The notes under the pieces were generated by a model. The model made no database searches. It was given only the letters and a program-made list of their open reading frames with translations, and was not told the DNA's origin. Of a stretch of DNA of 64,000 nt, positions 7,416 to 15,800 are shown one piece after another. This DNA is from a virus. The stretch is taken from positions 124,001-188,000 of the IMG/VR virus record IMGVR_UViG_3300046517_002960; one strand, 5' to 3'. The translations under genes were made by a program, and so were the position numbers. How positions within the stretch are numbered: position 1 is the stretch's first letter; every line of letters begins with the position of its first letter.

Positions 7416-8359
7416 CACACGCCCACCGCCCTGGCACTGACGTACGGCCGCAGCTGCTCGATGATCCACGGGTTGGCATTCGCGCGGATTACACCGAGGT
7501 CGCTGACCCCGGCAACGCCAAATGGCGCATCCTTGTACTTGAAGACGTCCGCGGCCAGCATCCGGCAGGCCTCGCTGACCGCCCACGGTATGGCCGGCCA
7601 GCCCCACGGGCCGGTGATCTGCACCCGGTTCAGGTTCGAGTAGGGCCAGGTCAGCGGCAGCCACTTCCCGCCGCCGATGACCTGCAGCTGCCGGAACGGC
7701 CGGGCGATCCCGGTGGGGCTGCGGTTGAACTGGCCGTCGCCGTAACGCAGCACGTAGTCGGTGCCCCGGGTCCAGGCCTGCTCCCAGGCGCCGTCGCCGT
7801 CCTGGTCGACCTTCACCGTGATGGACGGGTCATCAGCCAGGTCATCGATCTCGAGCAGCCACATGCCGGACGGCTGGAACGTCCGGGCTTCGGTGACGCG
7901 GTTGAAGTGCCGGCCGCAGACTTCGTTAATCCAGCCGGTGGCCGCGGCGATGGCGTTCTGCAGCGCGTAGTCCTCATCCGGCTCATCGATGCCCAGCCGG
8001 TCCTTCATCTCCTCCAGGCCGCAGTACCACAGCTGGGAACCGCCGGCCGGGAGGACCCGCCAGGTGCCCGGCTGGACGTCGCTGACCACCCCGGTGCCGA
8101 TCCACTCGTACCCCCACAGCCCGTCCACCCCGGCGACCGAGGGCGAGCACGGCACCGACAGGGTGTACTTGCCGGTCATCACCTTGACGATGTCGGCCGG
8201 GCTCACGCCGGCGTAGGTGTGGGTGACCGACAGCCCGGACGCCTCGGTCACGGCGCAGGAGACCGTGGTCGGGTCCGCGGGGGTGCCGCTGGCGCCCGCG
8301 AATGACGCCGACAGCACGGCGATCTCGTTGACGTTGTCGTAGAAGCAGGTCGCGGTCAC
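7415..8359 (-). CDS. Head-tail connector protein
   Basis: 314 residues from GTG. The first 130 residues are a beta domain; the rest carries YCGLEEMKDRLGI, DEDYALQNAIAAATGWINEV and CGRHFNRV, the helical signature of gp6/gp15-type connector proteins that form the ring under the portal. It is placed upstream of the tail terminator and tail tube genes, as in other siphoviruses. The N-terminal extension could be a surface domain. Confidence 0.7.
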   Translation of the reverse strand: MTATCFYDNVNEIAVLSASFAGASGTPADPTTVSCAVTEASGLSVTHTYAGVSPADIVKVMTGKYTLSVPCSPSVAGVDGLWGYEWIGTGVVSDVQPGTWRVLPAGGSQLWYCGLEEMKDRLGIDEPDEDYALQNAIAAATGWINEVCGRHFNRVTEARTFQPSGMWLLEIDDLADDPSITVKVDQDGDGAWEQAWTRGTDYVLRYGDGQFNRSPTGIARPFRQLQVIGGGKWLPLTWPYSNLNRVQITGPWGWPAIPWAVSEACRMLAADVFKYKDAPFGVAGVSDLGVIRANANPWIIEQLRPYVSARAVGV

Positions 8360-8504
8360 GGCATCGGCGGCGGGCGGTCAATGCGCTGCCCATCACGACG
8401 ACCTGGCCCTGCGGCCCGCTGCCACTAGCTTACGGCGGCGCGCTGATCAGGGATAGCTCCGGGAGTTCCGGGACGCATCCTCCGGGCCGCGGCCGGGTGC
8501 CAGG

Positions 8505-8720
8505 TCAGGGGTAGCTGCCCTTCATGACGCCGTCTACCCGCAGGTGCACTGCGGCGGGCAGCGGCCCGTCCCAGCGGACCTGCGCGACCCGGCGGCCGTC
8601 CGCGGCCCAGTCCAGGTAGGCGTCCCTCCAGCCGGCGCCGGGTGTTTCCAGCTCGATCACGGCGAGCTCGGGTCCGTCGTACGGCACCCGGAGCCACCCG
8701 TCTTCTACTACCGGCCTCAT
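8505..8720 (-). CDS. Hypothetical beta-rich protein
   Basis: 71 residues, MRPVVEDGWLRVPYDGPELA to HLRVDGVMKGSYP. Alternating strands suggest a small beta sandwich. Between it and the connector lie about 140 bases with only a 17-codon frame (ATG near 8473 after GGAGG), which I do not annotate. Confidence 0.5.
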   Translation of the reverse strand: MRPVVEDGWLRVPYDGPELAVIELETPGAGWRDAYLDWAADGRRVAQVRWDGPLPAAVHLRVDGVMKGSYP

Positions 8721-8767
8721 CGCGGCTCCTCAAGCACGTGAGAACCCTCAATCCGAAAAGTTGTAAT

Positions 8768-9124
8768 TCAGGTAATCGTGAGCGTATCCACTTTCCTGAT
8801 GATGTTCTCCGACGCGGTCCTGACCAGTATCCACACCTGGTAGCTGCCTGCTGCCAGCGACGCCAGGTCCCCGGGCGAGACCCCGGATCCGCCCGGGCCG
8901 ATCTTGGTCACCACGTCGACCTGACCGGCGACGGCCAGCGGCGGCTTCGGCGTGATCGTGCCGTCTACCAGCTGCACGGTGGTGAACTGGCTGACAGCGG
9001 GAATCGTGTTCGGACTGGTATTGACGAAGATGCCGACCGAGGTGATGTCGCTGACCGCGCCGCGGCTGATGGTGAGGGTGTTGGCGATGTACTCGGTGGC
9101 GGTGCTGTAGAGCGTGGCGCTCAT
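8768..9124 (-). CDS. Virion-type beta-sandwich protein
   Basis: 118 residues, MSATLYSTATEYIANTLTIS to RKVDTLTIT. Thr/Val-rich with regular strands. It starts two bases after the upstream gene ends, so it is probably in one operon with the surface proteins at 9-21 kb. Likely a minor virion or decoration protein; no family recognised. Confidence 0.55.
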   Translation of the reverse strand: MSATLYSTATEYIANTLTISRGAVSDITSVGIFVNTSPNTIPAVSQFTTVQLVDGTITPKPPLAVAGQVDVVTKIGPGGSGVSPGDLASLAAGSYQVWILVRTASENIIRKVDTLTIT

Positions 9125-9125
9125 T

Positions 9126-10622
9126 TCAGGGGCTCCTGTCTGCGGTAACCGGGCCGGCGTGCGTCCCGTCGTCGTCGGTGAGGCCGGCCGCGGGGACTTG
9201 CGCCCGCGAAGCTGTCGGCCCGGCGGTGACGCTGATGTCGACCTGGGTGAACACGGGCGGCCAGGCTGCCGCCGCCGCGGCTGCCGCGGCCGGGTGCGCC
9301 AGGGTCGTGCCCGGGGCAGTGACGGCCGGCGCGGGTGCCAGCCCGGCGGCTGTCGCGGTGGCCGGCTGGGCCTGGCTGGCGGGCGTGACCTCGACATCGA
9401 CCCAGTAGACCTGCGTCGATCCGGCCGAGGGGCTGGCTACGGGCGCGAACAGGTACGGGTACCGGTCCGGCGGCCCCTGGGAGAACGTGGGCTGGCCGGC
9501 CTGGGTGGTCCCGTTCTGGAACGGGGGCGTGGCCCCGCCCGCGCTGCCGTCGTAGGTGTAAGCCGTGGACGCGCCCGCCAGGTTCGGCGCGGACAGCGGC
9601 CCCCAGGTGATCCCGCCGCCGCCTTCCCCGCCGCGGAAGTAGTCGGTATTGGCGTCTTTCGGCGACCAGCCGTCCGGGACGGAGGCCGCGTTGTAGACCG
9701 ACACCTTGTACTTCCCGGCAGGCAGGACGGTCCCGGAGAACGAGCAGGACACCCAGCCGGACCCGGCCGCGCCGGACCAGGAGGGGGAGGCAGCCTGCGC
9801 GGTCAGCGTCCCGGTCGTCCCCGTCCCGGTGATGTGCCAGACGCTCGCCGCGGTGGCCAGCTGCGCGGTGCCTGGCGGGCTGTAATACCACACCTTGTTC
9901 AGCGCGCAGGACTGGGACAGGGCGAATTCGGTGGCGACGTCGTAGTTGACCGCGGCGTCCTGCACGGTGGCGGGGTTGGCGTCGTACTTGTTCGGCCAGA
10001 GCCGGTAGGGGCCGCCGTACCCGGCCGGGCCGGTGTCGCTGACCGAGACGTCCATCCAGAAATTCGCGGAGTTGGATCCGCTGGCCGGCATGATCAGCGC
10101 CGGGTCATTGCCGGCGGTGGAGAAGCAGCCCTGCGCGGTGCCGTACGGCTCGGGTTTCGTGCCGCCGCCGCCGACGCCGTCGCTGAACGCCGTCAGCGGC
10201 CCGTTCGTGATCCCCGCGGTGTGCCCGCCCGTGCCGTAGCTGCCGCTTGCCCCGGTGCCGGCTCCGGTCGTGTCGGAATCGGGGAAGCCCGTTGCTGTCC
10301 ACCCGGTGCACGCGCAGTAGCCGGTGCCGATGGCCAGCGGGACCGGGGTGCCGAGCGTGACCTGGTTCCAGCTCCCGGCCGTCAGCGTGCCCGAGGTGAC
10401 GGTGGCCGCGCTGATCAGCGTGCCGGTCCCGGCGCCGCGGATCGCCCATAGCGCGAACTTGCGGGCGGTCGTGTCACCTCCGGCCGGGACCCAGTGCCAG
10501 TACCCGGTGAGCCACATGCCGCCGGAGGTGACCTTGAACAGGACCCCGGCCAGGAAATTCCCGGTGTAAGCGACCGGGGCGGACGGCCCGTTCGTGGCGG
10601 GGAACAGCCGGTACGTGGTCAT
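9126..10622 (-). CDS. Tandem DUF4082-like surface protein
   Basis: 498 residues with two copies of a domain of about 190 residues: copy one around residues 5-150 (YRLFPATNGPSAP, WNQVTLGTPVPLAIGTGY), copy two around 195-350 (LWPNKYDANPA, WVSCSFSGTVLPAGKYKVSV). The layout matches DUF4082-type carbohydrate or cell-surface domains. The last 100 residues are Ala/Pro/Thr-rich. Probably an appendage of the virion. It overlaps the next gene by one base. Confidence 0.6.
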   Translation of the reverse strand: MTTYRLFPATNGPSAPVAYTGNFLAGVLFKVTSGGMWLTGYWHWVPAGGDTTARKFALWAIRGAGTGTLISAATVTSGTLTAGSWNQVTLGTPVPLAIGTGYCACTGWTATGFPDSDTTGAGTGASGSYGTGGHTAGITNGPLTAFSDGVGGGGTKPEPYGTAQGCFSTAGNDPALIMPASGSNSANFWMDVSVSDTGPAGYGGPYRLWPNKYDANPATVQDAAVNYDVATEFALSQSCALNKVWYYSPPGTAQLATAASVWHITGTGTTGTLTAQAASPSWSGAAGSGWVSCSFSGTVLPAGKYKVSVYNAASVPDGWSPKDANTDYFRGGEGGGGITWGPLSAPNLAGASTAYTYDGSAGGATPPFQNGTTQAGQPTFSQGPPDRYPYLFAPVASPSAGSTQVYWVDVEVTPASQAQPATATAAGLAPAPAVTAPGTTLAHPAAAAAAAAAWPPVFTQVDISVTAGPTASRAQVPAAGLTDDDGTHAGPVTADRSP

Positions 10623-11215
10623 CAGGAGGCTCCTGCCATCATCGACTCCCGGGTGAGCACGCCGCTGGCCCCGGTTCCGTCGCCCTGGGTCGGCCCGGCC
10701 CGCGTCCCGTCGCCTGCCGTGTCCCCCGCGGACAGGACCTGGGCGCGGGAGACGGTCGGGCCGGCGAGCACGGTGATGTCGGCCTGGTTCCGGCCGCGCG
10801 GTCCGCTCGCATCCGGGGCCGTGCCCGCGGCGGTGGCAGCGCCCGCGACCGGGGCCGCGAACGGGATCCCGGACGGCACGTAGGTCACCGACAGCGCGGC
10901 GTAGTCCACGGAGACCGTCGTGCCGGACGGTGCCGATCCCGGGCTGGCGAAGATCTGCAGCTGAAGCCAGTACAGCGCGGCCCAGGACGGCGCCGGGAAC
11001 GTCACCTGGTCGCTGTGCGCGGGCGACGTGCTCGCCGTGCCCGTGGTGGTGCCGAGCAGCGCGCCGGTCTTGCCGTCGTGCAGCTCGTAGCCCAGCGGCC
11101 CGGCCGTGATGCCGGATGCCCAGCAGTTCACGGTCGCGGTAACGGAGTCGACCTGATCGGACGGCCCGGGACCGGTGACCCGGAACCCGGACAATACCAG
11201 TGCGGGGGAGGTCAC
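10622..11215 (-). CDS. Jelly-roll surface module protein A
   Basis: 197 residues. The first 120 (LVLSGFRVTGPGPSDQVDSV to YAALSVTYVPSG) form a beta module almost repeated at the start of the next gene upstream, so the two are paralogues. The rest is Ala/Gly/Thr-rich. Likely part of a fibre or spike. Confidence 0.55.
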   Translation of the reverse strand: MTSPALVLSGFRVTGPGPSDQVDSVTATVNCWASGITAGPLGYELHDGKTGALLGTTTGTASTSPAHSDQVTFPAPSWAALYWLQLQIFASPGSAPSGTTVSVDYAALSVTYVPSGIPFAAPVAGAATAAGTAPDASGPRGRNQADITVLAGPTVSRAQVLSAGDTAGDGTRAGPTQGDGTGASGVLTRESMMAGAS

Positions 11216-12894
11216 CGGCTGCTCACCCCGGTTACCAGGGTCCCCGCCCTGCTGACCCCGGTCTTCATTCCCGGCGCCGCGCTGACCCCGGACTCCGCGC
11301 CGCCCGGGGGAGCTGCCGCGCCCGCTGCGGCCCCGCCGCCTGCGCTCACCCCGGCGGAGGCGTACCCCCTGACCACGCGGGCTGGCGGCCCCGGCGCGAC
11401 CGCGGCGGCCTGGGCGGCCCCGGCCAGCGCGAGTACCCGCGGCAGCGGCTGCCCCGCGGTTCCCGTGACGGCGGCCAGCCCGGGGAAGATCAGGCGGCCG
11501 TAGGCAACCTGCACGATGGCAGGCGCGGCGCCCGTCGCGGCGGCCAGCCCGGCCAGCGCGATCTTCCCGCTGCCGGCGCCTGCCTGCGGCGCTGCTGCTG
11601 TCGCGGCAGCCAGCCCGGCGCTGACCGCGATCGCGTACCCGGCCGGGCTGAACGCTGCCCCGGCGGCGGCGGCGGGTCCCGGCTGGGCAGTCGCGAACGC
11701 GAACGTGAAGGCGGTCGCGGCCGGCGCGGCCCCGGCCGAGGCAGCCAGGCCGGCGGTTGCCGCGATCGCGTACCCGGCCGGGCTGAGCGCCGTCCCGGCA
11801 GCGGAAGCCGGCCCGGCGGTGATCGCGTTCGCGGCGGCCGGGGCGGCAGCAGCCCCGGCAGCGGCGGCCGGGCCTGCGCTGGCGGTGACCGCGTTCGCGG
11901 CGGCAGGCTGCGGCGCCGTCGCGGCCGAGCCGGCCGGGCCTGCGCTGGCGGCGACCGCGTTCGCCGCGGCCGGGGCAGGGGCGGTCGCTGCTGCCGCGGC
12001 GAGCCCGGCCGCCGCGGTTGCCTGGGCGGCGGTAGACACAGCCGGGGCCTGCGCGGTGCCCGTAGCGGCAGCGAGCCCGGTCAGCGTGGCGGTACCCGGC
12101 TGGGCAGCCGGGGCGGTAGCGGCGGTCGCGGCGAGCCGGGCAGCTGCCGCGGTCGCGGCCACCGGGAGCCCCGCGGCGCCCGCGGCGGCTGCTGCCCCGG
12201 CCGTCGCGGTGACCACAGCTGCGGGCGGCGGGCCGGATGCGGCTGCGGCGGCCAGCCCGGCAAGCCCGGCGCCCTGCGCGAAGATCACGGCAGCCGGAGC
12301 CGGTGCGGTGCCCGTCGCGGCTGCTGTCCCGGCGGTCGCGGTGACGGCCGGCCCGGCAGCAGCAGCAGCAGTCCCGCTCACGGCAGCTGCCCCGGGGGCC
12401 ACGGTGATGACTGCTGCCGGGGTGACCACTGCCGCGGGCTGCCGGGACGCCAGCGTTAGCAGGCCAGTGAACCGGGACGAGCCCGTCCCGCTCGCGCCCG
12501 CCGCGGCAGCAGCAGCCAGGCCAGCCAGCGCGATTGCGTACGGGATCCCGGTTGGCACGTACGACACTGCCAGCGCGGCGTAATCCACCGAGGCCACCGA
12601 GCCCGGCGCGGCCGATCCCTGGTCCGCGTAGATCAGCAGCCGGAGCCCGGCTAGCTGGTCCCAGGACGGCGCCGGGAACGCCACCGTGTCATAGTGGCCG
12701 GCGCTCGTGCTGGCCTGCCCGGACGCCGTGCCGATCAGGGTCCCGAACTGGTCGCGGAGCTCGTACCGCAGCGGGCTCATCCCGCCGATCGACATCCGGC
12801 AGTGAACCGACGCCGTTACCGAGTCGATCTCATCAGGCGGCACCGGGCCGGTGACCGTGAACCCGGACAGCTCGAGCGCGGGTGACGTGCTCAC
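11212..12894 (-). CDS. Ala/Pro repeat fibre protein with jelly-roll head
   Basis: 560 residues. The head (LELSGFTVTGPVPPDEIDSV, YAALAVSYVPTG) is paralogous to the downstream gene. After a linker GASGTGSSRFTGLLTLASRQ follow about 20 repeats of roughly 20 residues built on GLAAATGTAPAPAA. The same linker and repeats occur at the end of the giant gene upstream. Such Ala/Pro repeats suggest a long, thin stalk. Reading frames on the other strand through the repeats are composition artefacts. Confidence 0.6.
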   Translation of the reverse strand: MSTSPALELSGFTVTGPVPPDEIDSVTASVHCRMSIGGMSPLRYELRDQFGTLIGTASGQASTSAGHYDTVAFPAPSWDQLAGLRLLIYADQGSAAPGSVASVDYAALAVSYVPTGIPYAIALAGLAAAAAAGASGTGSSRFTGLLTLASRQPAAVVTPAAVITVAPGAAAVSGTAAAAAGPAVTATAGTAAATGTAPAPAAVIFAQGAGLAGLAAAAASGPPPAAVVTATAGAAAAAGAAGLPVAATAAAARLAATAATAPAAQPGTATLTGLAAATGTAQAPAVSTAAQATAAAGLAAAAATAPAPAAANAVAASAGPAGSAATAPQPAAANAVTASAGPAAAAGAAAAPAAANAITAGPASAAGTALSPAGYAIAATAGLAASAGAAPAATAFTFAFATAQPGPAAAAGAAFSPAGYAIAVSAGLAAATAAAPQAGAGSGKIALAGLAAATGAAPAIVQVAYGRLIFPGLAAVTGTAGQPLPRVLALAGAAQAAAVAPGPPARVVRGYASAGVSAGGGAAAGAAAPPGGAESGVSAAPGMKTGVSRAGTLVTGVSSR

Positions 12895-15800
12895 GGCACG
12901 GCCCAGGTCGCGACGTTGCCGTCATCGGCGAGGGCGTTGCCGGGGTTGACCCAGGTCCCGGTGCCGCCCGGCAGCACAGCTGCGGCGCCGGGCGGGAACG
13001 GCCCGGACGTGACCGCGGCGCGGATCGCCGGGGCGGGCGCGGCAGCCGTGGCCGCGGCCAGCCTGGCGGAACCCGTCCCGGCCGCGGCCGTCGTGATGAC
13101 CGGCGCGGGCGCGGTTCCTGCCGCTGCGGCCAGGCCGGGCCGTGCGATGACGGCCAGCGCCGGAGCCAGGGCCGTGCCCGCCGCTGCAGCCAGCCCGGCC
13201 AGCGCGGCTGGCGATGCGGTGCCCTGCGCGGCTGTGCCCGCCGCGGCAGCCAGCCCGGCCAGCGCGGTGGCCGCTGCCGCGGGTGCCAGCCCGGTGCCTG
13301 TCGCGGCGGCTAGCCCGGCCAGGGCTGTCGCCTGGGTGACCGTGCTCACACCCGGAGCCGGGGCCGTGCCTGTCGCGGCAGCCAGCCCGGCCGGGGCTGT
13401 CGCCTGGGTGACCGTGCTCACGGCCGGAGCCAGCGCGATGCCCGCTGCCGCGGCCAGCCCGGCCAGGCCGGTAACTGCCGGCCCCGGAGCCGGCCCGGTG
13501 CCCGCCGCAGCTGCCAGCCCGGTCAGCACGGTAATAGCACGGGCCGGACCCGGGGCGGTGCCCGCTGCGGTAGCCGGCCCGGCCAGCGCATCCGGCACTG
13601 CTGTCAGGGCCGGGGCCGTACCCGTGGCGGCGGCCAGCCCGGCGGCTGCGGTGACAGCGGCAGCCGGGGCCGGGGCAGTGCCGGATGCGCTGGCCAGCCC
13701 GGCCGGCGCAACCACGTTGGAGGAAGTCGATATGACCGGGGCCGGGGCCGTGGCAGCTGCGCTGGCCAGGCCGGGCCGCCCGGCAGCGCCCGGCGCGGGA
13801 GCGGTCGCAGCTGCCTGGGCCAGGCCCGCGCTGGCGGTGACGCCAGGAACCGGCCCGGCAGCCGTGCCCGCGGCAACGGCCAGCCCGGCCAGCGAGATGG
13901 CAGCCGCAGCCGGAGCGGGAGCCGTGCCCGCCGCCACAGCCAGGCCGGCCAGTGCGGTGACCACTGCGGCCGGGGCAGGCGCGGTCGCGGCGGCCAGCCC
14001 GGCAGCGGGGGCGGCCGTGACCGCTGCGACGGGCTGCGACGCGATGCCGGCCGCGGAAGCGAGCCCGGCCGGAGCTGTCGTCTGGGTGATCGTGCTCACG
14101 CCCGGCGCGGGAGCTGTGCCCGCCGCCAGGGCCGGGCCGGCCAGCGCGGTGACGCCCGCCGCGGGAGCCGGGGCGGTACTCGTCGCCAGGGCCGGCCCGG
14201 GCAGGGCGGTAACGGTCCGGGCCGGCCCTGGCGCTGTTCCCGTCGCGGCTGCCAGCCCGGCGGGCGCAGTGACCGCTGCTGCCGGCGCGGGCGCGGAGCC
14301 CGCCGCCGCAGCCAGCCCGGCGGGCGCAGTGATAATCGCTGCCGGCGCGGACGCGGTGCCTGTCGCGGCGGCGAGCCCGGGGAATACGGTAACTGCGCTC
14401 GTTGCCGCGATGGCTGGGACAGGCGCGGTAGCAGTTGCGGTGGCCAGCCCGGCCAGGCCCGTGACGACGGACTGCGCGGCGGGCGCGGTAGCAGTTGCGG
14501 TGGCCAGCCCGGGGAGCGCGGTGACGACGGCAGCCGGGGCGGGCGCGGTGCCTGCTGCGGTGGCCAGCCCGGGGAGCGCGGTGACCTTTGCCGCCGGCGC
14601 AGGTGCGGTAGCAGTTGCGGTGGCCAGCCCGGGGAGCGCGGTGACCTTTGCCGCCGGCGCAGGTGCGGTAGCAGTGGCGGTGGCCAGTCCGGGGAACACC
14701 GTAACTGCGCTCGTTGCCGCGATGGCCGGGGCAGGCGCAGCGGCTGATGCGGTGGCTGCGCCGGGGGCCACGGTGATGGCTGCTGCCGGGGTGACCACTG
14801 CCGCGGGCTGCCGGGACGCCAGCGCCAGCAGGCCGGTGAAACGGGACGTGCCCGTACCGCTCGCGCCCGCCGCGCTGGCAGCTGCCAGGCCGGCCTGCGC
14901 GGTCACCCCGGTGACAAACGTCTCGGTCCGGGTGACCTGCGCCACTCCGGCCGCGGCGTCCCAGCCGCTGAACGTGAGCGAGATCGCGCTGCCGGTATCG
15001 GTAACGGCAACCCGGCCGTACAGCCGGCACTCCCCGCCGCTGTTGTTGTAGAACGCGGTGAACGTGCCGGTGTAGAGGCCGCCGCCCGTGTTCAGCATCG
15101 GCGCCGCGCACCAGACCGGGAACCCGCCCCAGGTGTTAGCCGCCGCGGTGGCGTACCCGACCAGGTGCGTGTCGCCGTGCCAGAGCATGACGTTGCCCAC
15201 CTGAGCCGCGTTGGCCGCGATGTAGGCGAGGATCGCCTGCCGCTCAGTGTCGTAGGACCACCACTTGTCCGGGCCGTTGGAGGTGGTCGCCGTTCCCATC
15301 CAGCCCGGGTCGGAGATGATGATCTTCAGCGGCTCGCTCTGGATGAGCTGGGTTTTCAGCCAGGCCAGCTGAGCCGCGCCCAGCATGGTCTTGGAGCTGT
15401 CGTCGGTGGCCGCACCGGGGGACCGGTCCAGGTTCCGGACGTCGGTCATGATGTACCGGATCCGGCCCGCGACCCAGGACTGGTACAGCCCGCGCGGCGG
15501 GACGCCCGCGTCACCGAGGGTGCCGAACGGGAAGACCTGCTGGGCAGCAGCTATGTTCGTAGCGGTGTACGTGTTATTCGAGTCGCCGTTGTCCGGGCCG
15601 GCCTCATGATCGGATCTACAGTAGAAGCCCCAGCGGGTGGACACCATCGACCCCAGCGACGGCACCCCGGCGATCTGCGACTCGAAGACTCCCACCTGTG
15701 TGGGAGTGTCCGTGCTGGTCGTACCGGAGTAGTCGAAGTCCCCGGTGAAGACGTTCAGGTCAGCGTCGTAGGACACCCAGTCGGTGATGGCCGCGTCCGT

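Noticed and set aside
11516-12583. Long Ala-rich plus-strand frame
   Set aside because: Same artefact as above, antisense to the fibre gene.
12916-15051. Long open frame on the plus strand through the repeats
   Set aside because: It is antisense to the Ala/Pro repeats; 60-base periodic GC-rich sequence keeps other frames open. No ribosome site or sensible protein.
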